From Ceratothoa steindachneri (lineage: Eukaryota; Arthropoda; Malacostraca; Isopoda; Cymothoidae): DNA of 64,000 nt. Made by a program: the position numbers and the translations under genes. This document shows, in pieces, positions 43,522 to 54,369 of the stretch (positions are counted from its first letter, which is position 1; every line of letters starts with the position of its first letter). Below the pieces are notes generated by a model. That model made no database searches, had not been told where the DNA came from, and was given only the letters and a program-made list of their open reading frames with translations. The stretch covers positions 135,138,345-135,202,344 of the forward strand of contig OZ018328.1 of the NCBI GenBank assembly GCA_963969495.1. Reading direction: 5' to 3'.

Positions 43522-43744
43522 TTTAATCAATTAACCTTTACAAGTCTTACTCATTCCATTTCCAATTTCATCTCGTTTTCTGAATTAATAGAAATATGTT
43601 AGTAAGAGTGTATGTACTTATTTCTATGATTGAAAGCTACAGAAAACAGTAATAGGGCGAATTTCGAGAGTCGTGGTTAGCATTTCTATTTTCTTTGGAT
43701 AAGCAGGTTGTGTAGGTTTGGAGAAATGTAGGCTGGAAACGTAC
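43522..43744 (+). repeat. dispersed duplication, copy 2
   Basis: Partner of 41229-41489, beginning TTTAATCAATTAACCTTTA in both, with an internal deletion relative to copy 1. Confidence 0.8.
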
Positions 43745-43749
43745 CCGCT

Positions 43750-44356
43750 AAGGCCTGATATTAATTTCTGATAAAAATTGAGCCTGGAATGATTGCTATC
43801 TTTCTCAATTTCATTATTCCTATTTTTCCTAAGTATTCCCATCTTTTTAGTTAACCTTCTTGTATTGGTAAAAATAACATGAATATCCTCATAATAGGCT
43901 ATATAAGTGTGATTTTATTACCATTATTTTACCTTAATACGGCTTCTATAGTTGAAGTGGTGTTGTTCTTAAATCGAAACGGAACTATTCTGCATGTAAG
44001 TATGGGCGAATTATCATCTTGAAAGGCGCTAACTTCGGAAGATAATGATCTCCCAGAATATCCAAGTATAATCTAGTAACTGAATCACATAAGAGTTTAT
44101 GCTTAAGTTCCTATTTACACTTGACTATTTGTTAATATTCAAAATCTTTATAAAGTTGAGGCCAACTTTGCAGAAACTCAGTATTCAGACGGTAATCTTC
44201 TGATCCAAGAAGTTTCGTTATGGTGTTAGAACCTTTGATCCTGAATTAATAACCAATATGGATATTATGATTACCAAGCCCTGGTAAAGCGACCTCAAAC
44301 ATTGCCCATCATTTAAAGTCTGATAGATCAACCTTCCAATTAATCTTACTCGAACC

Positions 44357-44435
<79 letters not shown>

Positions 44436-46990
44436 GCTCCTTTCCAATTTCCAAGGAATTAAAATCAAACTGCAATGTTTTTATAACCTTCGTTTATTGT
44501 TAATTGTGAAATAAACGACAGTAAAATGAACCATTTTATGTCCCTCCTTAATATATAATGGCACTTCGAACATGAGCCTGTGGCATTCCTGCGCTCGAAT
44601 GCCAATGCAGGTCACTTCTCCCGAAGACCTCAAGCTGCGTTCATTAATGTCGTACTTTAATGACTTTCATTCTATTAAATTAATAGGAAACTGCCATGAC
44701 CCCGTTTACAAAGTTCACTTTTTGCCTGACGTATATGAAAAACCTTCCCTGGTTCACCGTTTTTCTCTGTGGATCATTTTTCTCTTTACGTTAAAGTGAC
44801 CAAGAGAAAGGTTAGGTAGTTCAAGATAAAGGAGACGTGGTTTCGATGCTAGACAGATTCTTTACCCCCTACCGCTAAAGGTGGATATGATTGAAATTCT
44901 ACATTACCAAATTTAGGTTCTAGTGATTTAAAGTCACCTAACCATACTTGATAATTAACAATTAAATTTAGAAAGAGAGAAACAAATGAAAGAAACACGT
45001 TTGTTCGAGCTTTCCTTTAGATTGACTCATTAATAAATGTTAATAAATCCTTCCAGAATGAAATCTCGGAAAACACAAAATATTAAGAACCACGGAAAAA
45101 AATATGGAATCAAGAATTTGGACGAATGTTCAATAGAGAGAAGAAAGATAACCCTATGAACGACTTTGGAATCAGAAATCCCGATATGCTCTTGAACAGT
45201 TTAGTTGTCCTTAAATGGACTTCGAGATAATAGAAAGTTGCAGAGTGATCTATCTTAATAACTCGGCTAGTTGGTATGGACATTTGAAATAATTCGAGGT
45301 GAATAATTTGTCACCCGCATCGGGAAATTATATAGACATACAGTCTTGCATTGCTAAGGACATGATTATACACAGCTTCGTCCCTACTTTCTCATGTGCC
45401 ACGATAACGCCCTTTGATACGGTTTAATTCTTTTACAATCTACCCTCTTTCATCATTCGCTTTTTGTATGACATAGCATAGAATTATAAATACACAAAAT
45501 AATAAAGTTTGAAAATTTAGTATGAACACAAAAATCTGAAAAACACTCATCGACAAATGCTTGAAGAGAAAAAATATACGAGTAGTATTTTACTCAATGT
45601 TTTACTGACTCTCGTTACCATAAAATAATTTGAACTTAGTTTCATTTAGAATAGCCAAGAGTTTCTAAATTTTGTGTTGTTCCTCTAAGTGGATCAAACA
45701 GAATTTAGTTAATAGAATTTTTAAATATTATTTGGTCGCTTGTTTAGTGTAAAAATGGTAATAAAAACGCTAAAATTGGATATACGTCAGCACATCTAGT
45801 TTCTATTGAATTTCTTTAAATAGTTGGAGAAACCAAGTAAAAGGTTTAAAAGCAAATAATATTAATCGAATTATATTATGGAGGTTACAGATATAAATAA
45901 TAAAAGACACACCTGAACACAATACCATGACATGCACAAAGTCGGAAACAAATAATTGCAGAATCAGGAAAGACATCTAACACTAAAATACGTAGATAAA
46001 TAAAAAAAGACATGAGAGAAAATAAGAGAGTTTGGATGGAACAAGTACATAAAAAGAGCGAGAAAATTCATAGAGAAAATACATCGGAAAAATCGTATAA
46101 TCCTATAAGGAACTCTATGATTATTGCCGACACCAGACACTAAATATCAACCACCAAATAGAATAACATCGCTAACACGTGGGATGTACTGTGCTCATTG
46201 GAGACATCTTGAAAAGCTTCTATCAAATTCTTACTCAAACCTGCAGTAGGTCTTTGTGGCTTAAACAAATCTGTTCCATCCTGTATGAAATTAAAAGTTT
46301 GGGAGTAGTTCTTTTTGGTTGAAGGCGGGGGAGATCTGTTCCTGACCTATGTATTTTGTACCAAGTTTCCTATTATTTTAACAGAGAACTAGTGTTAACT
46401 ACAAAGACGGATTATCTTTCTCCAATCGATATACTAGATAATTATAGGTCCACAATTTATAGCCTCGAAAAGCTTAAATCTCTAGCATGCAATCAAGGAT
46501 TTGCCCGCCCTAGCAAATTTTAAGTTCCATTCTAACCCTCAGTTTTTCAAACCATTTCCTAGTAATAGGTCAAATTCACACAAATCTCTTTCACACCCAC
46601 TTCCTTTTATCTATATAAGCTTTTGAAACTAACATTTTAAATCCCAGGAAAGGAGAGAATTATAAAACAAACGCTAAAATATTTACCATACGGAAACGCT
46701 TCATATTCAAATACCTCTTTAAAGCTTTATAATTCTAACTCAAAACTGCCGTCAAATAAAGATTCCATACCTATCAATTCGAAAAGAAAATTATATTTTG
46801 GAATTCATAATATTTTAAATTGTCTTAAGTACAATATCCCTTCCAAGAGGATAATCAGGTACTCAGTGTTCAATCTGTACTCTTCCTCTCGTCATTTATC
46901 GCACCTTTGTCCGGCCTCCCGTTATCTCTTATCATACGAGCGCATGATTTTCAAAGAGAGAACTCACATTTCACCCGTTTGCTCTAATGC
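43750..46990. other. non-genic stretch
   Basis: No gene or element recognised apart from the (AT)n tract at 44370-44431. The frame at 44572-44799 has no motif. Confidence 0.45.
44370..44431. repeat. (AT)n microsatellite
   Basis: Pure AT tract of about 62 bp. Confidence 0.96.
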
Positions 46991-47011
46991 AGTCAAAGCC
47001 CATGATAATTT

Positions 47012-47429
47012 GTGATAACGTCAAGCGGATGTTGGATATGCAGAAGGTTCTGGAACTTTGCCAAACTTGACACAGATTTAAAGGGATGGCGGCCCTCTTG
47101 GACTGAACATAATTCAACATCTGAGGTTGTGCATTGCGGGATGCCAAGGGAAACCCTGTTTAGTGACCGAAGTTTGTATAATACCGCACGGGATTAGCTG
47201 CTTTATCCTGGATTCTTCAATAAAGAAGGGCACCATGGACGCCTCAGCACTTCCACCACCTCATTTTACAAAACACACACTAGACTCTAGTCAAGAGAAT
47301 TTACCGATGCACGGGCAGATTGGTCTTTCAAAATCGAACGTGTTCCTCCGGGTTTGTGACCAGCATTTAACAAACGCGTTCAGGGATGATGATTCTTCGG
47401 AACAAAAAGGGGGATGCCAATCAACCTAA
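47012..47429 (+). other. coding-like segment, unrecognised
   Basis: Two overlapping frames (61 and 100 codons, 47012-47197 and 47127-47429) lie in a patch of more balanced base composition that extends to about 47520. I recognise no domain. The longer frame includes LSKSNVFLRVCDQHLTNAF. It could be a decayed exon or an unknown element. Balanced composition and length are the only support. Confidence 0.25.
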
Positions 47430-47529
47430 GCACACTTTTAATACATCCGACTCTCCACAATTGCTTCAGGAGGTAATCGAGGAGGGGCCAGGCCACCGTT
47501 CCCAAGATCGAGGTGGAGAAATTGGCATA

Positions 47530-48175
47530 AGTTAATATCAACTTGCCTTAAGGGCTATCTAATTCTGAATCTGAGAAAAAAACTGAGTTTCCAAACTGGA
47601 ATATGTGTTCAGCAATGAGTCGGTATCAGAGATACAGATTTGGATTTCATGGAAAAATAAAAATTGAAAAGCTCTAAGAGTCCATCAGACCAGTGTCAAA
47701 CCGTCAAAAGGATATTTGCTAATTGTTTTGTGTGTAAGAAATTTAACTTCTTTTTTTTATTCAAATACTCAAAAATGACTAACATCACAAAGGGGCACAT
47801 GAAATTTTTTAAGCCTTTTAAATATACTGCGAGCAATTTCACAGGACATGAGTTCGTGCACATTTAAATCGTGGCGGTAATGTCTACCTCTAGTTTGTCA
47901 TAGCAGTTCAAATATTTTCAAAACTTTAAGGAGTCCCTGACTTAGTACATAGCGATAACGATAAGAGTTTTGTAAATGGGGGTAAGGCTCTTTCTGAAGG
48001 ATCGGTATCTGATAAATTCCAAGCCCACATGCTTTCTAATAACATTAGACACCTTACCATCCCGATTTATGTGGCGTGGCCTGGAAGTATGTGGAAAACG
48101 TTGATTCGAGGATCAAATATTGCGTGCATTGGGCAATTTAGCGTTCAATTTAAGATTATTTCAATTTACTGACTT
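47530..48175. other. non-genic stretch
   Basis: No recognisable feature. Confidence 0.45.
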
Positions 48176-48189
48176 TATTCTCTTCCATA

Positions 48190-48830
48190 AATCCTTTTAT
48201 ATTATAGAAAAATAGCATTATACATTAGAGGAATAAAGCCTTTTACATTAGAAAAATAATCCCTTTTACATTAGAGAACTAATCCTTTTTCATTAGAAAA
48301 ATAATGCATTTTACAATAGGTAAATAAAGCCTTTTATTTCAGAGAAATAATCCTTTTTACATTAGGGAAATCAATGATTTTAGACTATAAAAATAAAGCC
48401 TTTAGCTTTAGATAAATAAAGCCTTTTAGTTTAAAGAATGGATAATCTTTACTTTAGAGAAAAATGCTTTTTAATTTATATAAATAAAGCCTTGTACCTT
48501 CAAAAAATCAAGCCCTTCATTTTTGATAAAAAAAAATTTAATTAAGAGGAATCGAGCTTTTTACTTAAGAGAAATATAGCATTTTAATTTAGAGAAATCA
48601 AGCTATTAATTTAAGAAAAATGAAGCATTTTACTTTGAAGAAATAAAGCATTTTACTTGAGAGAAATAAAGCATTTTACATCAAAGAAATAAATGTTCTT
48701 ACTTTATAGAAATAATTCTTTCTGTTCGAAGAAATAAAACCCTTTAATTTAGTTTAATCAAGTCTTTTACATAGGATAAACAAAACCTTTTACTTTAGAG
48801 AAAGTAAGCCTTTATTATACACGCACTTTA
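48190..48830. repeat. degenerate minisatellite, ~23-bp unit
   Basis: The unit resembles GAAATAAAGCCTTTTACATT plus AGA. Successive TTTTACATTA-like starts at 48241, 48264, 48286, 48309 and 48332 give a 22-23-bp period. About 28 units are present, the more 3' ones increasingly varied. The array ends about 130 bp before the ISCU-like fragment. Confidence 0.9.
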
Positions 48831-48974
48831 CTTTTCTTTTGACGACAGTCGAGAGCATATATATTTATGTAGTTGGATGAAAACTAGGTCGTTTTTAACA
48901 ATATTTTTTGTCTTTTAATGGGAATAAGTATTAAATTGTAACGTCAATTCTTCGAAATGCACTTCATATCCTAA

Positions 48975-49238
48975 GCATCTTGAAGCAAGATTGTGGATGC
49001 AAAATTCAAGACCTTGGGCTCTGGATCTGCCATTGCATCTTCTTCGCTTGCCACTGAGTGGGTAAAGGGAAGATCGGTTGATGATGCGCTCAAAATCACT
49101 AATCAGGAGATCGCAAAGGAACTGAATCTGACCCCAGTCAAGCTCCACTGCTCCATGCCGACGGAAGATGCGATTCATGTTGCGTTGACCGACTTCAAAG
49201 GGCAGGATATTAAACTACATCCGGGGATGGGGCCGTAA
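48975..49238 (+). pseudogene. ISCU: ISCU iron-sulfur scaffold gene fragment (partial, probably dead)
   Basis: Intact ISCU is the mitochondrial scaffold on which cysteine desulfurase and frataxin build 2Fe-2S clusters. Here, a frame read from KIVDAKFKTLG (about 48987) to the stop at 49238 gives SGSAIASSSLATEWVKGRSV, DDALKITNQEIAKELNL and PVKLHCSMPTEDAIHVALTD, an unmistakable match to the C-terminal half of ISCU/IscU. The N-terminal half, with the first cluster Cys in the A-CGD segment, is absent and no ATG opens the frame. The second cluster Cys, in the GCGSAIASS motif, is Ser, while the third (HCSM) is kept. The C-terminus departs from the family after DFKGQD. No intron interrupts the 80 codons. 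A 5'-truncated processed pseudogene is the best reading; a single real exon of a divergent paralogue is possible but less likely given the lost Cys. Confidence 0.85.
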
Positions 49239-49859
49239 TTTGGAAGATGCGTGACTGTGGAGATTGTGGATCCACTCCTTAGACATCATCGCTTTCAGGT
49301 CCGATCTGACCCGGAGCGGTAGCACCTGCAAGGGTCCCTACCTGGAGTTACTAGGCAAACCGTGCTAAGCGGGATATCTTACCAAATACGGGATCGTCAA
49401 CAGTCATCCAGGCAGATGAGCGAACTCCTGTCCGCCAACGGCTGTATGAGTGGAGGAATTAACTGTAGGTGTCGAGGTTCCTTGGGTGTGGAAGAAAAGC
49501 ATCTCTAAAACCCTGTAAAACCCTCTTTGACACCACCGGCCACTGTCTTCATCAGTGATCGTATGAGTGTCCATGTCATATGGGCTCGAGGTATCCCAGT
49601 CTTTTGACGAAGGCGGATGAGTATTCATTCTACCAAAGGCATCCCGAAGTGGATTCTCTGAGCTTAGCCATAGTTGTGTGTCCAATATTCCTGAGCTCAG
49701 CCACTTCCCTTCGTTTCAAATGCAAACTGAATATATGCTATGTAGACAGGGTGATGGGATGAATGGCGGCATTAAATTTTCCTCTTTCTTTGCCATCCCT
49801 ATTGTCAGGATTATTTTTTTACATATCATTTTTTTTTTTTGTCATTTTTTACAGCATAT

Positions 49860-50620
49860 TGACCATAATTCTCGTTTATTTTGTTGAGGGCGGGAGATAT
49901 CCACCCCAATCCTGGCCCTCGCAATGAGTATTGTAGAGTCCTCTATTATAATATTAGAGAACTGAAATCTAATCTTCATGAGCCCTCGGTGGTTTCCACC
50001 CTGTACGGTATACATTTTGATCTGAGACCTTAGTTTCTGATTTTCGGCACGTGTCTGAACTTATTTTTTTTAAATATTACAAAACTATACTTTTAAGACG
50101 TAATTCTATTCCTAGAGCTCAGGGGATGTGTGTCTACATACGCTCCTCATTTAGTGCTTCACGGAGGTCCGGATTTGAGTATGGTTGTCACGAGATGATC
50201 CTCATTCGTATATGTGGCCGTTTTAACAATTATTATATATTTGCTTTATATAGGACCCCTGACCGGGATGATAGTATTTATGATCTTTTAACTGCTATTG
50301 CTGGAATCCAGGAATTTGACTCCAGGGCTTCTTTTGTCTTTGCTGGTGATTTTAATACTCATCCCCAGCAATGGCTGAATTCCATTTCTTCGACGAACCA
50401 GCATGGTCGAGCTGCCTTAGACCTCTGTAATCTTGATGGATGTGAGCAGTTGGTTCGTGATCCGACCCACATTTCTGGAAAGTGCCTGGATCTCCTTTTT
50501 AAGGATGTTCCCGTCGTTGTCGATCTACAGGTTTTTCCGCCCCTTGGTAAGAGCAATCACTCTGCACTCAAACCAACTTTTTACCACCGGATGAGTCTAT
50601 TACTCGAGTGGTCTATTTGA
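49860..50620 (+). pseudogene. LINE ORF2 N-terminus and apurinic-type endonuclease
   Basis: The first part (49880-50030) reads GDIHPNPGPRNEYC, VLYYNIRELKSNLHE and then loses frame. A 189-codon open frame (50051-50620) carries the rest of the endonuclease. MCVYIRSSF (residues 26-34), LYRTPDRDD (66-74), FAGDFNTHPQQW (97-108, the GDFN motif), DPTHISGKCLDLLF (137-150) and GKSNHSALK (166-174) are in family order. The last is the catalytic SDH motif with Asp changed to Asn, which should abolish nicking. This is the domain that opens target DNA for reverse transcription. The Met at 50051 is internal, not a true start. Confidence 0.82.
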
Positions 50621-50639
50621 AATCCCTTCCCCTCTGGCC

Positions 50640-51120
50640 TGGCATTAATACTGATTTTAACAATATCTGTTGGGGCGATGTGTATAGATAGACCCGAGTG
50701 TCTCGTAACTGCCTTTAATGAAATTCTTCTTTCCACAAGTGAGAGAAGGATTTCATGGAAAACTATTCGTAGACGTCGTATCGACAAGAGCTGGTTCAAT
50801 GAAGATTGCCGATTTGCCCGAGAAAATAAGCAGGCTGCATTTTGTCAGTGGTCTTGCTTGAGCTCCCCAAAACTTTAGATCTACTACGTGCAGCTCAGGT
50901 GACACGCACAACTACTTATAGTGAGGCTCAAAGAGCCTATAATAATCATCTCAGAGATAATTTAACTGGTACCTCTCAGCTGCACTCTTGGTGGTCTGCT
51001 CTTAAACAATCCCTGCTTGGGGTTGACTCTAGCCTTCCTCCCTTATCGTGTGCTGACGGCTCTGTATGCTAGAATTTTAAGGAGAAACTGATCTACTTGC
51101 CACAATTTTTAATAGAAAAC
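50640..51120 (+). pseudogene. LINE ORF2 linker between endonuclease and RT
   Basis: Pieces in alternating frames include RRRIDKSWFNEDCRFARENK (50769-50828) and LHSWWSALKQSLLGVDSSLP (50982-51041), followed by NRKQSSEVVDL up to the Tc1 insertion. These match the conserved W-F/D-D-C and HSWW blocks between endonuclease and RT in this LINE group. After the Tc1 element the match resumes at 52560 (LPSMAFKS, FYLNELDSF) and runs to the second insertion at 52684. Confidence 0.75.
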
Positions 51121-51143
51121 AAAGCAGTGAGGTAGTGGACTTA

Positions 51144-52555
51144 CATTGCCGGCAATAAAAAATCCGATCACCATGAGAATTGTACCTATTTTCTATACAC
51201 AATCAATATTTAAAAGTATTTAAACTTAATCTATGTACATTCTTACCTTATACTAGTATATTTTTCATATGTCTTTTGTTTTTGATGACTTGTTTGAGAC
51301 GTCCTGACATCGATTTGATCAAATATTTGTATATTTCTTGTGATATCTCAGTGTATCAGACCTTTTTGATGGCTTCTGTGAGGTTGGGGATGGAATCAGT
51401 ATTGTGACATTTGAACCTTTTTTTTAAAATAAGCCATAAATTCTCGATTGGATTGAGATCTGGAATATTACAAGTATCTGGCCAATCTAGAATACCAATT
51501 TCATTATCATTGAGCCATTTACTACCGATTTTTGCATTGTGGCAAGGTGCATCATCGTACATAAAGGTGGTTTTATCATGCAATGCCAGTGTCGGTGGAA
51601 GTTTTTCCTTCTGTATAACTAAATATTGTGCATCATTCATGTTTGTATTCTTAGGAAGAAAGAATAAAGTCCGCCTAACAGATTAGTTCAAGCAATCCCA
51701 AACCATCACACTTGGAGGATGTTTTATTGTCTCGATAGTGTATTTAGGATCCACCTTATCTGAGCCACGTAGGTGGCGCACCATTCCTGGACAGATTCTG
51801 AATGTTGAAAATGAGGATTCATCACTACAGAGAACTGTTTTCCAATCATCAGCAGTCCAATTGATGTACTTTTTACAAAACTCTTTTCTTGCGCATTTCG
51901 GCATTCAGGAAAAGTTTCTTGGCAGCAGGCCAAGATGGCAACCCTAGCTTCTTTTGCAGCCGATGTCGAATTGTGAACTCAGATACATCTTTAAACAAAT
52001 TATGATGCTCAGACTTAATTTCTTTTGCTGTCATTGTTGCTTTCATTAACATAGTACATTATATTAATTTATCAGTACATAAATACTGCTTTCTATGTCT
52101 CCCAGTACCACCTATTCGGCCTGGAGTACCAGAAACATCATCATTATATGGTGGAAAGCCCATAAATTCACAGTACTTTGAGATATCTTTAAATGTTTTG
52201 CAATTTTTATTTATGATTTTCAAGCCTTATGTAATGCAGCAATAGCACCTTTTTTGTCACTTGATAGTTGTTTCTTCGCAGCCGTTATAGACTTTCTTAA
52301 AATACAGCATTTTTAGTAAAAAGAGTTGTTATTTTATGAACACAGAGCTTACGCTGGAATTTGACGACACTTATACTCACAACCGCTTTTAGCAGCCAAC
52401 TGACGCAACATGGAACGAGTAAGCCTTATGACTGCTCTACAAAACGCAGTTTATCCCAAGTCTATCTCTACATTAAAAAATACTTTACAGCTTTCTGTAA
52501 TATGTAAAAAAATACATCTGTTATGGAGGGTGAGCGGATTTTTTAGCCGGTAGTG
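51144..52555 (-). mobile_element. Tc1-like DNA transposon inserted in the LINE
   Basis: The two ends are imperfect inverted repeats of about 30 bp. The left is CATTGCCGGCAATAAAAAAT then CCGATCACC, and the right, reversed, is CACTACCGGCTAAAAAATCC then GCTCACC. Each is bordered by TA (51142-51143 and 52556-52557), the target site Tc1/mariner elements duplicate. Length is 1412 bp, normal for the family. LINE coding stops at the left border and resumes at the right, so the transposon landed after the LINE. Confidence 0.93.
51248..52310 (-). pseudogene. Tc1-type transposase pseudogene
   Basis: Minus-strand order: KHLKISQSTVNLWA (about 52210, first helix-turn-helix); GTGRHRK (about 52100); MTAKEIKSEHHNLFKDVSEF and RHRLQKKLGLP (52040-51950, second helix-turn-helix); NWTADDWKTVLCSDESSF (51855-51802, first catalytic Asp); MVWDCLN (about 51690); FMYDDAPCHNAK (51560-51525, second Asp in a DNAPCH-like block); and PDLNPIENLW (51462-51433, catalytic Glu). 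It ends at a stop at 51248. About 36 residues separate the last two acids, near the DD34E spacing of Tc1. Frame changes near 52100 and 51680 and stops break it. The catalytic acids themselves survive. Confidence 0.88.
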
Positions 52556-52770
52556 TACCTTCATCTTGCTTTCCTCCCATTAAGCTGCCTTCCATGGCTT
52601 TTAAGTCATAAGAACTTCTTTTCTATTTGAATGAACTGGATTCCTTTGTCGGATGTCATCTTTTGTGTATTTTGCCCATGTTTAGTCGCGGGCGAGTCTA
52701 GTCGCGAGTGACTCTACATCTCACTGTGTAGGTCGGTCGGTCCCCGTTTTGCTTTATCTTTTGTTTTTTT

Positions 52771-53175
52771 AATAACATGATGATAATTCTGCTGATTCTA
52801 ACGAAATTTAGAACCTTTATGTTGTTTTACTCTTTCGAATGCTATAATTACCAAAGTCCTCCCAATGTGAGCCCGGGAATTATTTTCTTCTGGCAATAAC
52901 ATCATAAGTATTCTTCTGATCCTAACGAAATTTGAAAGCCTTATTTTGTTTTACATTCTCTTTTGAATGATATAATTGCAAAACTCCTCCCAAGGCTAGC
53001 CCGGAAATTATTTTCTTCTGGCAATAACAGCATAACTATCCGGCCGATTCTAGCGAAATTTGAAATCTTGATGTTGTTTTGCATTTTTTTTTCGAATGAT
53101 ATAATTGCCAATGTCTTCCCAAGGTTAGCCTGAAAATTATTTTGTTTTGGCTATAACATCATAACTATTCGGCTG
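52771..53175. repeat. ~125-bp tandem repeat, 3.2 copies
   Basis: Units open at AATAACATCATAA-like words at 52771, 52895, 53023 and 53152 (periods 124, 128, 129). They contain AACGAAATTTGAAACC, ATGTTGTTTTACATTC and CCAAGGCTAGCCCGG. Copies differ by roughly 10-15% by eye. Confidence 0.9.
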
Positions 53176-53184
53176 ATACTCTGT

Positions 53185-54325
53185 TAGACTAGACTATAAT
53201 ATGCTATACTCTGGTAGGCAAGCCTTGAATAGGCTCTACTATGCTAGGATATTATAGGCTAGGTTATACTATGCTAAGATATAATGTACAAGAGTAAGAT
53301 ATACTATGTTCATTTAGGCTATAAAATGCTAGGCTAGGATAGCATAATAGATGTTATGCTAGACAATATTAAGCTATGCTTGCCTAGGGTATAATATGAT
53401 AGTATAGGCTATATCTGTCTATGATAGTTAATGCTAGGCTAGGTTATACTATGCTAGGCTAGGCTAAACTATGCTGAGCTATACTATGCTAGACAGGGCT
53501 ATACTATGCTATGCTAGTGTAGACTAAAGTATAATAGACTAGGGAGGGTTATGCTCTGCTATGCTGGGTAATACTATGTTAGGCTACAATAGGCTAGCTA
53601 ACCAAAGCTATAATAGGCTAAGCTATGCAAAGTTATTCTAGTCTAGGATATTGTATGCTATACTAGTCTAGGCTATACTAGGTTAGGCTATAATATGATA
53701 CGCTTTGCTCTATTATTTTATGAATAGGCTAGACAATACTAAGCTATGCTTGCCTAGGATAGTATAAGCTATACTTGTCTAGGATAGTTAATGCTAGGCT
53801 AGGTTATACGATACGCTTGGCTCCATTGCGTTAAGTGTGGTTATGCTAGGATAGGCTATAACAAGCTAGCCTATAGTATGCTAGGCTAGGCTAAACTATC
53901 GTATATAAGTATATATTGGCTAAGCTATAGTAGCCTATTCTAGCTTGGCTATACTATGCTAGGCTACCCTATGCGATGCTAGGCTAGGCCCTGGCATGCA
54001 ATGCTAAGCTATACCTAGTTAGGCTAGGCCCTGGCATGTAATGCTAAGCCATACCTGATTAGGCTAGTCTTAGCTATAGTAAGCTAGGCTACACTAGGCA
54101 ATGCTACGCTTGGTAAGGCTATACTAGGATAGGTTAAGCTGGATTATGCTATAATATACTAGGTTAGGTTAGGGTCTACTAAGCTATGCTAGGTTATACT
54201 AGGATATGATAGGCTAGGCTCTACTAGGATACGATATGCTATGCTATACTATGCTAAGGTATGATAAAGTAGGCTATACTATGCTAGGTTTTACTAGGCC
54301 AGCTAGATTATAATTAGCTAGGCTA
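53185..54325. repeat. CTAGG/GCTATAC-rich irregular satellite
   Basis: About 1.1 kb is built almost wholly from GCTAGGCTAGGCTATACTAT-like words in irregular order. Higher-order duplicates include GTTAGGCTAGGCCCTGGCAT (near 54018) with a copy about 40 bp upstream. No single fixed period is clear. Confidence 0.9.
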
Positions 54326-54369
54326 GGTTGGGGAGCACGCGACTTTTTGGTCTACAGACCTTGTTTATT

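Larger units (their letters stand above)
52685..54361. mobile_element. tandem-repeat-bearing insertion in the LINE
   Basis: LINE homology (ILPMF) ends at TGTTTA (52679-52684) and resumes (RIAPSLAPKLAVIF) right after a second TGTTTA (54362-54367), which looks like a 6-bp target duplication. Left end: GTCGCGGGCGAGTCTAGTCG. Right end: CACGCGACTTTTTGGTCTAC then AGACC, containing the 12-bp palindrome GGTCTACAGACC; GTCGCG and CGCGAC are inverted near the two ends. Between them lie a ~125-bp repeat array and a CTAGG-rich array. No protein is encoded. It resembles a non-autonomous element carrying internal satellites. The family is unknown. Confidence 0.6.
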
